A stretch of DNA of 64,000 bases from Flavobacterium sp. (GCA_030151255.1 JASLED010000008.1:12550-76549), one strand, 5' to 3'. Positions 8,718 to 17,337 are shown, counted from the stretch's first letter. Notes: generated from the letters alone by a model not told the origin. Program-made: numbers and translations.

Positions 8718-9437
8718 ATGAATGCAATAAGTTTACGTGAAATAAAAACTTTTTTTGGATCGCCAATCGGATATTTAGTTATTGGTGTTTTCTTAGTCAT
8801 CAATGGCTTGTTTTTATGGGTTTTTGACGGTACATATAATATTCCACAAAGTGGATTTGCAGATTTGTCGCCGTTTTTCTTTTTAGCTCCTTGGGTATTT
8901 GTTTTTCTTTTGCCTGCTGTTACAATGCGTAGTTTTTCTGAAGAAATAAAACAAGGTACTATGGAATTGCTTTTAACAAAACCATTGTCTGTTTGGTCTA
9001 TTGTATTAGGAAAATTTTTCGGAGTACTTATTCTAACTTTATTGGCTATTTTACCAACTATTGTTTATCCGTGGGTTTTACAAAATTATTTATTAGACGG
9101 ACAAGTTTTTGATTTGGGCAGTGTAATTGGCTCTTATGTTGGGTTAATTTTTTTGAGTGGAGCTTATGCTTCTATCGGAATTTTTGCTTCATCTTTAACA
9201 AATAATCAGGTAATTGCTTTTATAATTGCTGTTTTGGGCTGTTTGTTTTTTTCATACGGAATTGTGGTTTTGCAAAGTATTTCTGCTTTACATTGGATTG
9301 GACAATTTGGTATGAATGCCCATTTTAATAGCATTTCAAAAGGTGTAATTGACACAAGAGATATTATTTACTTTATGTCTTTTACCATTTTGTTTTTGAG
9401 TTTTACTGTTTTTAGAATTAATCAATTGCGTAAATAA
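8718..9437 (+). CDS. gldF: Gliding-motility ABC transporter permease GldF
   Basis: GldF is the membrane permease of the GldA-GldF-GldG ABC transporter associated with gliding in Flavobacteriaceae. The 239-residue protein has about six hydrophobic helices, and the early phrase RSFSEEIKQGTMELLLTKP is typical of ABC-2 permeases of this family. The ATG at 8718 gives MNAISLREIK; a TTG four codons earlier is less likely. It overlaps gldG by one base (TAATG), indicating coupling. The ATPase gldA is not in the window, which is usual because it lies elsewhere in many flavobacteria. Confidence 0.9.
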   Translation: MNAISLREIKTFFGSPIGYLVIGVFLVINGLFLWVFDGTYNIPQSGFADLSPFFFLAPWVFVFLLPAVTMRSFSEEIKQGTMELLLTKPLSVWSIVLGKFFGVLILTLLAILPTIVYPWVLQNYLLDGQVFDLGSVIGSYVGLIFLSGAYASIGIFASSLTNNQVIAFIIAVLGCLFFSYGIVVLQSISALHWIGQFGMNAHFNSISKGVIDTRDIIYFMSFTILFLSFTVFRINQLRK

Positions 9438-11125
9438 TGAAAAAATATACTAAGAAGAACATCCTTCAGTTAGGAGTTTTTATCATTACAATTATTGCCG
9501 TAAACTTAATTAGTTCGGTGGTTTATCATCGATTTGATCTTACACAAGATAAGCGCTATACATTATCTGAGGTTACTACAGAAATTATTGAGTCGGTAAA
9601 AGAACCGATTGTTATTGAAGTACTTTTAGACGGACAGTTTCCACAAGAATTTGTGAAATTACAAACCGAAACGCGTCAACTTTTAGAAGAATTTTCGTCT
9701 AAAAACGGAAATATTCTTTTTCAATTTGTAAGTCCGCTTGCAGATTCTGGCGCAAATGAAGAACAAATAGTTGGCAATTTATTTCAAATGGGAATAAAGC
9801 CAATTACGTTAACGGTAAATAACAAAGGAATGCAATCTCAAGCATTGGTTTTTCCGTGGGCATTGGTTTCAAAAGGAGATAAAACAACGAAAGTTCAGTT
9901 GCTAAAAAATATGTTGGGTGCCAATACAGAAGAAAAAGTATTAACATCAATTCAGCATTTAGAATACGCATTTGCCGAAGCAATTGAAAAAGTAAATAGA
10001 GAAACAAGTAAGAAAATTGCCATTTTAAAAGGAAATGGTGAATTGGAAGATCATTTTATGGCAGATTTTATTTTGTCAGCAAAAGAAAACTATCATATAG
10101 CACCGTTCACATTAGATTCTGTAGCTAATAATTCTTTAAAAGTATTAGAGCAATTAAAAACGTTTGATTTAGCTATTATTGCTAAACCAACAAAAGAGTT
10201 TGATGCTAAACAGATAGAAGTGCTTGATCAGTTTATTATGAATGGCGGAAAAACACTTTGGTTGCTAGATCAAGTTCAGGCTGATTTTGATAGTTTGCGC
10301 GAAAAAGGAAATATGTTTACTTATTCAAAAGATCAAAGTTTAGGAGAAATGCTGTTTAAATACGGTGTTAGAATAAATCCTGTTTTGGTAAAAGATGAGG
10401 TAGCAACGCCAATAAAATTAGCTGTTGGTAGACAAGGAAGCGAAACGCAATATGCAGAAGTTTTATGGAAGTTTGCACCATTTGTTTATCCAGAGGGAAA
10501 TCATCCTATTATTAAAAACATAGAAGGAGTTCGTTTAGATTTTGCTTCGCCAATTGATACTTTAAAAAATAATATTTCTAAAACTGTTTTACTGCAATCT
10601 TCTAAATATTCTTTATTGCAAGGCACTCCGTCAGAAGTAAGTTTAGATATCGTAAATGAAAAAACTACGCCAGAAATATATGCCGATAAAGGAAGTTATA
10701 TTTTAGGAGTACTTTTGGAAGGACAATTTAAATCGGTTTTTGAAAATAGAATACTTCCTTTCAAAATTGAAAATCCTAAGTATTTGAGTACCGAAAATAA
10801 GATGATTATTGTAAGTGATGGTGATATTATCAGAAATCAGTTAGATCAAAATTACCAACCTTTAGAAATAGGATATGATAAATGGACAAATAAAATGTAT
10901 GGTAATAAAGAGTTTATTTTCAATTCGGTAAACTATTTACTAGATGATTCTGGATTGATAAACCTTCGAACAAAAGAGGTGAAAATTCCTGTTTTAGATA
11001 AAATTAAAGTATTTGAAAACTATACAACTATTCAAATTTTAATTTTTACAATACCAGTACTGATTTTATTAATCATAGGTTTTTTGTTTACATTAGTAAA
11101 AAGAAAATCGTATGTTAAAAAGTAG
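9437..11125 (+). CDS. gldG: Gliding-motility ABC transporter substrate-binding-like protein GldG
   Basis: GldG is the large exoplasmic partner of GldF. The 562-residue protein has one N-terminal membrane helix (about 10-30), the phrase VVYHRFDLTQDKRYTLSE that opens the GldG/IFT-52-like domain, and a C-terminal membrane helix (about 535-556) followed by basic residues. This two-anchor design and the length match the family. It follows gldF with a one-base overlap. No terminator is obvious before dnaN; the 80-base gap carries a -7-like box. Confidence 0.92.
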   Translation: MKKYTKKNILQLGVFIITIIAVNLISSVVYHRFDLTQDKRYTLSEVTTEIIESVKEPIVIEVLLDGQFPQEFVKLQTETRQLLEEFSSKNGNILFQFVSPLADSGANEEQIVGNLFQMGIKPITLTVNNKGMQSQALVFPWALVSKGDKTTKVQLLKNMLGANTEEKVLTSIQHLEYAFAEAIEKVNRETSKKIAILKGNGELEDHFMADFILSAKENYHIAPFTLDSVANNSLKVLEQLKTFDLAIIAKPTKEFDAKQIEVLDQFIMNGGKTLWLLDQVQADFDSLREKGNMFTYSKDQSLGEMLFKYGVRINPVLVKDEVATPIKLAVGRQGSETQYAEVLWKFAPFVYPEGNHPIIKNIEGVRLDFASPIDTLKNNISKTVLLQSSKYSLLQGTPSEVSLDIVNEKTTPEIYADKGSYILGVLLEGQFKSVFENRILPFKIENPKYLSTENKMIIVSDGDIIRNQLDQNYQPLEIGYDKWTNKMYGNKEFIFNSVNYLLDDSGLINLRTKEVKIPVLDKIKVFENYTTIQILIFTIPVLILLIIGFLFTLVKRKSYVKK

Positions 11126-11160
11126 TGCGTTTTCTACTTTTATTATTGAATTTAAACGAA

Positions 11161-11168
11161 TATATTTG
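11161..11168 (+). promoter_or_regulatory. -7 box upstream of dnaN
   Basis: TATATTTG matches TAnnTTTG exactly and lies 37 bases before the dnaN ATG. A clear TTG at -33 distance is missing (TTTTA instead), so confidence is moderate. Confidence 0.4.
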
Positions 11169-11205
11169 TAATTGTAAAGCCATTTACACCTAAAATTTTT
11201 TTTAT

Positions 11206-12324
11206 ATGAAGTTTATAGTATCGAGTTCCTATTTATTAAAGCAATTACAAGTATTAGGAAGTGTTATTAGCAGTAGTAATACTTTACATATATTAGATAA
11301 TTTCTTGTTTGAATTAGATAATAATGTTTTGAAAGTTTCTGCATCAGATTTAGAAACTACTATGTCTGCAAGCTTAGAAATAGAATCAAATAGTCAAGGG
11401 AGTATTGCCATTCCTGCCAAACTATTGTTAGAAACATTAAAAACTTTTCCTGAGCAACCATTAACTTTTTCTGTAAAAGAAAATAGCACTATCGAAATTA
11501 GTTCAGACGTAGGAAAATATGTATTAGCATATTCTTCTGGAGATGAATTTCCAAAGGCAGAGAGCTTAGAAGATCCTTCAAAAACGGAAGTTTCGGCAGG
11601 TGTATTAGCAACAGCAATTAGCAAAACTATTTTTGCAGCAGGTAACGATGATTTGCGCCCAGTAATGTCTGGAGTATTTTTTCAATTTGCTCCAACAGGA
11701 TTAATTTTCGTTGCTACAGACGCACATAAATTAGTAAAATATTCTCGTACAGATATTTCTGCACCAAGTGAGGCAAGTTTTATTATGCCTAAAAAACCGT
11801 TAACAATTTTGAAAAATATTTTAATGGCTTCTGGAGCAGATGTAGTAATTGAATTTAATGATTCAAATGCTAAATTTACTTTTGATAATTATGCGTTAAC
11901 TTGTCGTTTAATTGATGGTAAATACCCAAATTACGAAGCGGTAATTCCAAAAGAAAATCCAAATAAATTGTTATTAAACAGAGTACAGTTTTTAAGTTCT
12001 GTACGTCGCGTAGCAATTTATGCAAATAAAACCACACACCAAATAAGATTGAGAATTGCAGGAACAGAATTAAATATTTCTGCTGAAGATATAGATTACT
12101 CAAACAAAGCAGATGAGCGTTTAACATGTGATTACCAAGGAGATGATATTCAAATTGGGTTTAATTCTAGATTTTTATTAGAGATGTTAAACAATTTACA
12201 ATCTGATGAAATTATGTTAGAAATGTCATTGCCAAACAGAGCAGGTATTTTAACACCAGTTGATGGTTTAGAAGACGGAGAAGCGGTAACAATGCTTGTA
12301 ATGCCAGTAATGCTAAATAATTAA
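11206..12324 (+). CDS. dnaN: DNA polymerase III beta subunit (sliding clamp) DnaN
   Basis: The sliding clamp is a dimeric ring that tethers the replicative polymerase to DNA. The 372-residue protein has the standard three-domain length and conserved phrases such as MKFIVSSSYLLKQL at the start, KLLLETLKTFPEQPL, the DLRPVMSGVFFQF region near 150 and the C-terminal PVDGLEDGEAVTMLVMPVM. Unlike in many bacteria it is not next to dnaA, which lies 10 kb away in the opposite orientation. It is monocistronic and ends at a strong terminator. Confidence 0.97.
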   Translation: MKFIVSSSYLLKQLQVLGSVISSSNTLHILDNFLFELDNNVLKVSASDLETTMSASLEIESNSQGSIAIPAKLLLETLKTFPEQPLTFSVKENSTIEISSDVGKYVLAYSSGDEFPKAESLEDPSKTEVSAGVLATAISKTIFAAGNDDLRPVMSGVFFQFAPTGLIFVATDAHKLVKYSRTDISAPSEASFIMPKKPLTILKNILMASGADVVIEFNDSNAKFTFDNYALTCRLIDGKYPNYEAVIPKENPNKLLLNRVQFLSSVRRVAIYANKTTHQIRLRIAGTELNISAEDIDYSNKADERLTCDYQGDDIQIGFNSRFLLEMLNNLQSDEIMLEMSLPNRAGILTPVDGLEDGEAVTMLVMPVMLNN

Positions 12325-12327
12325 TAT

Positions 12328-12360
12328 AAAAAAGTCAATTCTTTTAGAATTGACTTTTTT
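12328..12360 (+). terminator. Rho-independent terminator of dnaN
   Basis: AAAAAAGTCAATTC and GAATTGACTTTTTT form a 14-bp stem with a five-base loop. Confidence 0.9.
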
Positions 12361-12380
12361 ATTTGCTTTAATAGTAAATG

Positions 12381-12416
12381 AACTACCAATGCTTTTTTGT
12401 TGTTGGTAGTTTTTTT
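12381..12416 (+). terminator. Second hairpin with T tract between dnaN and rfbB
   Basis: A perfect 9-bp stem (AACTACCAA at 12381-12389, TTGGTAGTT at 12403-12411) has a 13-base loop and is followed by a T run. It looks like a back-up terminator for dnaN. Its right arm coincides with the -33 region of the rfbB promoter. Confidence 0.55.
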
Positions 12417-12429
12417 ATGGATATATTTG
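12400..12429 (+). promoter_or_regulatory. Promoter of rfbB
   Basis: TTG (12400-12402), a 19-base spacer and TATATTTG (12422-12429) match the Bacteroidota consensus well. The -7 box ends 24 bases before the ATG. Confidence 0.65.
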
Positions 12430-12453
12430 TGGGTGTAAATCAAAAAACGAATT

Positions 12454-13479
12454 ATGAATTTAACAACTCAAATGCGTATATTAATTACTGGAGGTGCTGG
12501 TTTTATTGGAAGTCATGTTGTAAAAACTGTATTAAAACACTTTTCTAATGCAGCAGTTTATAATTTAGATTTACTTACCTATGCAGGTAATTTAGATAAT
12601 TTGAAAGATGTAGAAAATAGAGATAATTATACTTTTATAAAAGGCGATATAAGAGATGAAAACTTTATTACTTCTTTATTTGAACAATATCAATTTACAC
12701 ACGTAATTCATCTTGCTGCAGAATCGCATGTAGATCGTTCTATCGCTGATCCGCTTTCTTTTGTAACCACAAATGTTTTAGGAACGGTAGTTTTGCTAAA
12801 TGCTTTTAAAAAACTTTGGGAGAATAATTGGGAAGGAAAATTATTTTATCATATAAGTACTGATGAGGTTTACGGAACATTGGGAAATGATGGATTGTTT
12901 ACAGAAAAAACTCCTTATGCACCAAATTCGCCTTATTCCGCATCAAAAGCAAGCTCAGATCATTTTGTTCGTGCGTATGGCGAAACGTATAAATTACCTT
13001 TTATTATTAGCAATTGTTCCAATAATTATGGTGCATACCAATATCCAGAAAAATTAATTCCTGTAACTATTCAACGTATTATCAACAATCAGCCTATTCC
13101 TGTTTATGGAAATGGTTTAAATGTTAGAGATTGGCTATTTGTGGATGATCATGCCAAAGCAATAGTTTTTCTACTTACAAATGGAAAAATAGGAGAAACA
13201 TATAATATTGGCGGTTGTAATGAAGTAACTAATATTGATTTGGTGAAAACAATTTGCCGTTTGTTAGATAGCGAGTTAAACAGACAAAGCGGAAAAAATG
13301 AAACATTAATTACATTTGTAGAAGACCGAAAAGGACACGATTTTAGATATGCTATTGATGCAACTAAATTGATCGATTTGGGCTGGAAGCCTGAAACAAA
13401 TTTAACTGAAGGTTTACAACAAACGGTGCGTTGGTATTTAAATAACCAAGAGTGGATTTATAAAGTAGAAAATAAGTAA
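12454..13479 (+). CDS. rfbB: dTDP-glucose 4,6-dehydratase RfbB
   Basis: RfbB converts dTDP-glucose to dTDP-4-keto-6-deoxyglucose, the second step toward dTDP-rhamnose and other deoxysugars of surface polysaccharides. The 341-residue short-chain dehydrogenase-type protein has the NAD-binding TGGAGFIGS at 12-20, HLAAESHVDRS at 86-96, the catalytic STDEVYG at 135-141 and YSASK at 161-165. The ATG at 12454 adds six residues before the usual MRILITGG; the internal ATG at 12472 is an equally good start. It converges on rfbA with only three bases between stop codons. rfbC and rfbD are not in the window. Confidence 0.95.
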   Translation: MNLTTQMRILITGGAGFIGSHVVKTVLKHFSNAAVYNLDLLTYAGNLDNLKDVENRDNYTFIKGDIRDENFITSLFEQYQFTHVIHLAAESHVDRSIADPLSFVTTNVLGTVVLLNAFKKLWENNWEGKLFYHISTDEVYGTLGNDGLFTEKTPYAPNSPYSASKASSDHFVRAYGETYKLPFIISNCSNNYGAYQYPEKLIPVTIQRIINNQPIPVYGNGLNVRDWLFVDDHAKAIVFLLTNGKIGETYNIGGCNEVTNIDLVKTICRLLDSELNRQSGKNETLITFVEDRKGHDFRYAIDATKLIDLGWKPETNLTEGLQQTVRWYLNNQEWIYKVENK

Positions 13480-13482
13480 GTT

Positions 13483-14364
13483 CTATTTCAAAAAATAGTT
13501 AATATTCTCTCTTATATAATCGTAATAATCGCCTTTAAAATCTTTTATATTTTCTTCTAATACAGCAGGTGAAATCCATTGTTGATACAAAGCAATTTCT
13601 TCTAAACAAGCTATTTTTAAACCAGTTCTTTTTTCAACTGTTTTTACAAATTCTGTAGCTTCCACTAACGATTCATGCGTACCTGTATCCAACCAGGCAA
13701 ATCCTCGCCCTAAGGTTTGCACACTTAACTTTTCTTGAAGTAAATAAATGTTGTTTAAATCGGTTATTTCAAGTTCTCCACGATTAGAAGGTGTAAGATC
13801 TTGAGCTGTTTTTACAACATTGTTAGGATAGAAGTAAAGCCCAACTACTGCAAAGTTTGATTTTGGTAATTTTGGTTTTTCTTCGATAGAAATTACGTTA
13901 TTTTCACCGTCAAATTCTACTACGCCATAACGCTGCGGATCTTTTACGGTATACCCAAATACAACAGCTTTCTGTTCTTGCTCAGTAGTTGTTATGGCTT
14001 GTTGTAATTTCTTTTTTAAATCGTTGCCATAAAAAATATTATCGCCCAAAATAAGACAAACATTATCATCGCCAATAAAATCTTTTCCAATTACAAATGC
14101 TTGTGCAATTCCTTCCGGATTTGGTTGTACAGCATAGCTAAGTTTAATTCCTAAATTATTTCCATTGCCTAAAAGTGATTCAAATAAAGGCAAATCTCTC
14201 GGAGTAGATATTATTAATATATCTTTTATACCCGCTAACATTAGCGTTGATAAAGGATAATAAATCATGGGTTTATCATAGATTGGCAATAATTGTTTGG
14301 AAATAGATAACGTTAATGGATGCAAACGCGTACCCGAACCACCAGCTAATATTATTCCTTTCAT
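13483..14364 (-). CDS. rfbA: Glucose-1-phosphate thymidylyltransferase RfbA
   Basis: RfbA makes dTDP-glucose from dTTP and glucose-1-phosphate, the first step of the pathway continued by RfbB. The start chosen (ATG, 14364) gives MKGIILAGGSGTRLHPLT, the nucleotidyltransferase signature, and 293 residues, the normal size. A longer reading frame to 14475 lacks family similarity. The C-terminal part has LGRGFAWLDTGTHESL, also diagnostic. It lies about 95 bases downstream of the sirtuin gene on the same strand and converges on rfbB. Confidence 0.95.
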   Translation of the reverse strand: MKGIILAGGSGTRLHPLTLSISKQLLPIYDKPMIYYPLSTLMLAGIKDILIISTPRDLPLFESLLGNGNNLGIKLSYAVQPNPEGIAQAFVIGKDFIGDDNVCLILGDNIFYGNDLKKKLQQAITTTEQEQKAVVFGYTVKDPQRYGVVEFDGENNVISIEEKPKLPKSNFAVVGLYFYPNNVVKTAQDLTPSNRGELEITDLNNIYLLQEKLSVQTLGRGFAWLDTGTHESLVEATEFVKTVEKRTGLKIACLEEIALYQQWISPAVLEENIKDFKGDYYDYIRENINYFLK

Positions 14365-14458
14365 AGATAAATTGTAAAATGATTTATTGATTTTTTGAAG
14401 ATTGAAAGATAAGTAAAGTTTTTGATTCGGATAGAAAATCTGCTTTGAATTCTTCGAT

Positions 14459-15160
14459 TTAGATTGATTGACCAAAGTTGATTAATTCTTCTCTAATGCT
14501 TTCTAAACCAGTAGATGCTTTATCTGCAATTACTTTTATAGTGTGATTGTATGAATTTGTTGCAGCCGGATTTAAATCGATATAATAAATTTTAGCATCT
14601 TTTTTAGCGAAATCTATTAAAGAAGCTGCTGGATAAACCTGTAAAGATGTTCCGATAATTAATACAACATCTGCTTTTTCAACATAAGGTATGGCTCTTT
14701 CTAGTTCAGGAACCATTTCTCCAAACCAAACAATATGCGGACGTAAAGTATGTTCTAATTCATTTCTATCGTTGCTATTTAAATCAATTTTCCAATGATA
14801 AATTAGGTTTTCATCTATTTCACTTCTTACTTTCAATAATTCGCCGTGTAAATGAATAATATCATGACTTCCTGCTCTTTCGTGCAAATCATCAACATTT
14901 TGAGTAATTATTGTTGTGCGGAAGTGTTGTTCCATTTCAGCTAAAAAAGTATGAGCTAAATTCGGTTTGCATGCTAAAAGTTGCTTTCTTCTTTCGTTGT
15001 AAAATTTTAAAACAGCGCTTTTATTTTGCCTCCAACCTTCTGGCGATGCTACTTCCATAATATCATGTCCTTCCCATAAGCCATCAGCATCTCTAAAAGT
15101 TTTTATTCCACTTTCTGCACTAATTCCTGCTCCTGTAAGTGCAACTAATCGTTTTTCCAT
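14459..15160 (-). CDS. NAD-dependent deacylase, sirtuin class III-like, without zinc cysteines
   Basis: This 233-residue sirtuin removes acyl groups from lysine using NAD. Visible motifs are GAGISAESGIKTFRD (10-24), TQNVDDLHERAG (86-97) and HLHG with the catalytic H105. The FYNERR motif (Y54, R57) is the acyl-pocket signature of SIRT5/CobB-like enzymes that prefer succinyl or malonyl groups. Between H105 and VWFGEM (about 144-149) there are no cysteines, whereas typical sirtuins carry four zinc-binding cysteines there. The fold can probably be held without zinc, but activity should not be taken for granted. It is divergent from trmH. Confidence 0.88.
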   Translation of the reverse strand: MEKRLVALTGAGISAESGIKTFRDADGLWEGHDIMEVASPEGWRQNKSAVLKFYNERRKQLLACKPNLAHTFLAEMEQHFRTTIITQNVDDLHERAGSHDIIHLHGELLKVRSEIDENLIYHWKIDLNSNDRNELEHTLRPHIVWFGEMVPELERAIPYVEKADVVLIIGTSLQVYPAASLIDFAKKDAKIYYIDLNPAATNSYNHTIKVIADKASTGLESIREELINFGQSI

Positions 15161-15198
15161 AATATTATTACCTTTGCATTTGTTTAAAAATAAAGATA

Positions 15199-15882
15199 AT
15201 GAAATTTTCAGATAATCTATTTAATGACGCAAACTACCTAGAATATCTAGAATCTTTTCTAACAAAGGAAAGAGTAGAGCGTTTTAAAGAGGTTTTGGTT
15301 AATAGAACCAATCATATTACAATTGTTGCAGAAGATGTGTATCAATTGCATAATACAAGTGCTGTAATGCGCAGTTGCGAAGTTTTTGGCGTACAACAAT
15401 TAAATGTTATTGAACAAAAGTTTGGTAAGCGCATTGATAAAGAAATTGCTTTAGGCGCAGAAAAATGGGTAGATATTAACCGATTTAATTCTGTGCAAGG
15501 CTGTATTGATAGCATTCGCGAAAAAGGATATAAAATTGTTGCTACAACACCACACGGAACGGCAAAGAATTTGGATAAATTTGATTTAAATGAACCAGTA
15601 GCTGTATTTTTTGGAACAGAAAAAAGTGGATTGTCGCCAGAGATAATTGAACAAGCTGATGATTACATAACTATTCCAATGGTAGGTTTTACAGAAAGTT
15701 TAAATATTTCTGTTTCGGCTGCAATAATTATTCAAGGACTGACAACTCGTTTGAGAGAATCTGATATTGATTGGAAATTAAAAGACGATCAATTATTAAA
15801 GAAAAGAATTGATTGGGCACGAAAATCAATTAAAGATATTGATTTTGTAACAGAAAGATATTTAGAAAATAAAAAGGCTTAA
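15199..15882 (+). CDS. trmH: TrmH family tRNA (guanosine-2'-O)-methyltransferase
   Basis: The 227-residue SpoU-class enzyme has the three SPOUT motifs: NTSAVMRSCEVFGV near 50, FFGTEKSGLSPEI near 138, and IPMVGFTESLNISVSAAI near 157. The N- and C-terminal helical extensions fit TrmH, which methylates the ribose of G18 in tRNA, rather than shorter relatives. A -7 box TACCTTTG (15169-15176) precedes the ATG by 22 bases. The stop codon is inside the stem of its terminator. Confidence 0.85.
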   Translation: MKFSDNLFNDANYLEYLESFLTKERVERFKEVLVNRTNHITIVAEDVYQLHNTSAVMRSCEVFGVQQLNVIEQKFGKRIDKEIALGAEKWVDINRFNSVQGCIDSIREKGYKIVATTPHGTAKNLDKFDLNEPVAVFFGTEKSGLSPEIIEQADDYITIPMVGFTESLNISVSAAIIIQGLTTRLRESDIDWKLKDDQLLKKRIDWARKSIKDIDFVTERYLENKKA

Positions 15883-15900
15883 GCATTGCTTAAGCCTTTT
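15871..15900. terminator. Terminator of trmH, probably bidirectional
   Basis: AAAAGGCTTAAGC and GCTTAAGCCTTTT form a 13-bp perfect stem with a three-base loop. The trmH stop (15880-15882) lies within the left arm. A- and T-rich flanks on both sides suit termination from either direction. Confidence 0.88.
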
Positions 15901-15915
15901 GTATATGAATAGTTA

Positions 15916-16701
15916 CTATTTTTTTCTGATTTTCATGTTGATGAATTCAACAATTAAAGAAAAAGCAATAGCAAAATATAAATAACCTTTTGGTACGGCT
16001 CCTACATCTTGTCCGGCTAATTTTGCATCAGATAAGTGCATACTTTCTGTAGTAAGCATAAACCCGATTAGAATTAGAAAAGACAAAGCCAGAATTTGTA
16101 TTGAAGGATTTTTGTTTACAAAATTTCCAACAGGTACAGCAAATATCATCATTACACCAACAGAAACAATTACAGCAGCAATCATAATATACAATGCACC
16201 TTCAATTCCGTTTGTCATTCCTACAGCGGTAAGAATACTATCGATTGAAAATATAATATCAATCATTAAAATTTGAATAATAATATTGCTAAATGATTTT
16301 GTAGCAATTTGCTTTGCGTTATCCGTTGTGCTTACATTTTCTGAAGCTTGTACATGTGCAACTTTTTCGTGTATTTCTTTAGTTGATTTATAGATAAGAA
16401 AAATACCCCCGGCAAGTAATATCAATGCTTGCCCGTTGAAGTTTGCAGAAAACCATCCCCAATCAACAGAAAATAAAGTAGCTTTCATTTTTATTATCCA
16501 AGTAATGGCAAACAACAAACCAATTCTCATAAACATTGCTAGAAATAAACCAATTTTTGTGGCTTTTTTCCGTTTTTCTTCGGGTAATTTACCTGTTACA
16601 ATTGAAATGAAAATAACGTTGTCTATACCTAAAACAATTTCTAAAAACGTTAAGGTAATAAATGCAATAATTGCATCGGCTGTAAAAAAAGCTTCCATCA
16701 T
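15916..16701 (-). CDS. TerC family integral membrane protein
   Basis: The 261-residue protein has about seven to eight membrane helices and the TerC signature, including acidic residues in membrane segments: FLEIVLGIDNVIFISIVTGKLP near 18-40 and DIIFSIDSILTAVGM near 148-162. TerC proteins were named from tellurite resistance but are now associated with metal, notably manganese, export and loading of exported proteins. Two adjacent ATGs are possible starts. The gene is preceded on the same strand by a small lipoprotein gene 13 bases upstream, so the two are probably co-transcribed. Confidence 0.88.
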   Translation of the reverse strand: MMEAFFTADAIIAFITLTFLEIVLGIDNVIFISIVTGKLPEEKRKKATKIGLFLAMFMRIGLLFAITWIIKMKATLFSVDWGWFSANFNGQALILLAGGIFLIYKSTKEIHEKVAHVQASENVSTTDNAKQIATKSFSNIIIQILMIDIIFSIDSILTAVGMTNGIEGALYIMIAAVIVSVGVMMIFAVPVGNFVNKNPSIQILALSFLILIGFMLTTESMHLSDAKLAGQDVGAVPKGYLYFAIAFSLIVEFINMKIRKK

Positions 16702-16714
16702 AGGAAAATAGTTA

Positions 16715-17098
16715 TTAAAGTTCGCCTATTTTGGTTAGGTTGCCGCGTTCTCGTCGTGAGTCATTTACAAGCCCATATTCAAAAACACAATCATCGCCAT
16801 CAGTAGTAATTATTTTAATGCTTACTGCTTTTTGTTCGGCCATATTTTTTGGATTTATTTTTTGCAAGATAAATTCGCAATTACTTACCCAACGAATGCT
16901 TGAAGTGTCAATTTTTCCTTCAAATTCTTCGATTTCATATTTATCTGTGCGTAAAAAAGTAGATTTTTTTTCAACGCCATCAATGGTTGTAACGAATTCG
17001 AATTTACCAGTGCGAAAGTTATCACAGTTTTTTTCTTGATTGTAGCAAGAAGCAAACAAAGCAAAGCAAGGTATTAAAAGCAATAGTTTGTTTTTCAT
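16715..17098 (-). CDS. Small lipoprotein of unknown function
   Basis: The 127-residue protein starts with a lipoprotein signal MKNKLLLLIPCFALFASC, with C18 as the predicted lipidated residue. The mature part (ENCDNFRTGKFEF near 22-34, SIRWVSNCEFILQK near 82-95) looks like one small beta-rich domain. As I recall, similar flavobacterial proteins are sometimes labelled DNA topoisomerase IV in databases; nothing here supports that, since the protein is far too short and has a signal peptide. It sits between DUF6095-like and terC-like genes with gaps of 5 and 13 bases, so an operon is likely. Confidence 0.75.
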   Translation of the reverse strand: MKNKLLLLIPCFALFASCYNQEKNCDNFRTGKFEFVTTIDGVEKKSTFLRTDKYEIEEFEGKIDTSSIRWVSNCEFILQKINPKNMAEQKAVSIKIITTDGDDCVFEYGLVNDSRRERGNLTKIGEL

Positions 17099-17103
17099 AT
17101 TAT

Positions 17104-17337
17104 TTATTTTGAAAATAATGATTTCATAATTGTATTAATTCCTTTGAATAGTAAAAACATAGACAAAAGACACAGAATACAAGCAATGCCAAACACAGGA
17201 ATAAAAAATGGATGTGATTGATTTTTTAATGAACTGTGTAAAACAATAGGACCAAGAAACAACAAAGGAAAAGTAATACCAAGGTATTTAACGCCTTTTT
17301 TTAAAAGATTTCTGTCTGTTTTGTGTTCTATTTCCAT
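17104..17337 (-). CDS. Small two-helix membrane protein, DUF6095-like
   Basis: With the ATG at 17337 the product is 77 residues with two hydrophobic segments (about 17-37 and 44-66). The sequence LLKKGVKYLGITFPLLFLGP followed by VLHSSLKNQ resembles DUF6095 proteins I recall from flavobacteria. A nine-codon N-terminal extension would overlap murQ and is not needed. The start lies four bases after the murQ stop, indicating a shared transcript. Function unknown. Confidence 0.7.
   Translation of the reverse strand: MEIEHKTDRNLLKKGVKYLGITFPLLFLGPIVLHSSLKNQSHPFFIPVFGIACILCLLSMFLLFKGINTIMKSLFSK

Noticed and set aside
11394..12127. Minus-strand frames inside dnaN
   Set aside because: Shadow frames of a well-conserved gene, without motifs or promoters. 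The same holds for similar frames inside gldG, the SusC gene, the amidohydrolase and others.
14365..14475. 37-codon N-terminal extension of RfbA
   Set aside because: RfbA proteins begin at the MKGIILAGG motif; the extension has no ATG and approaches the sirtuin gene.
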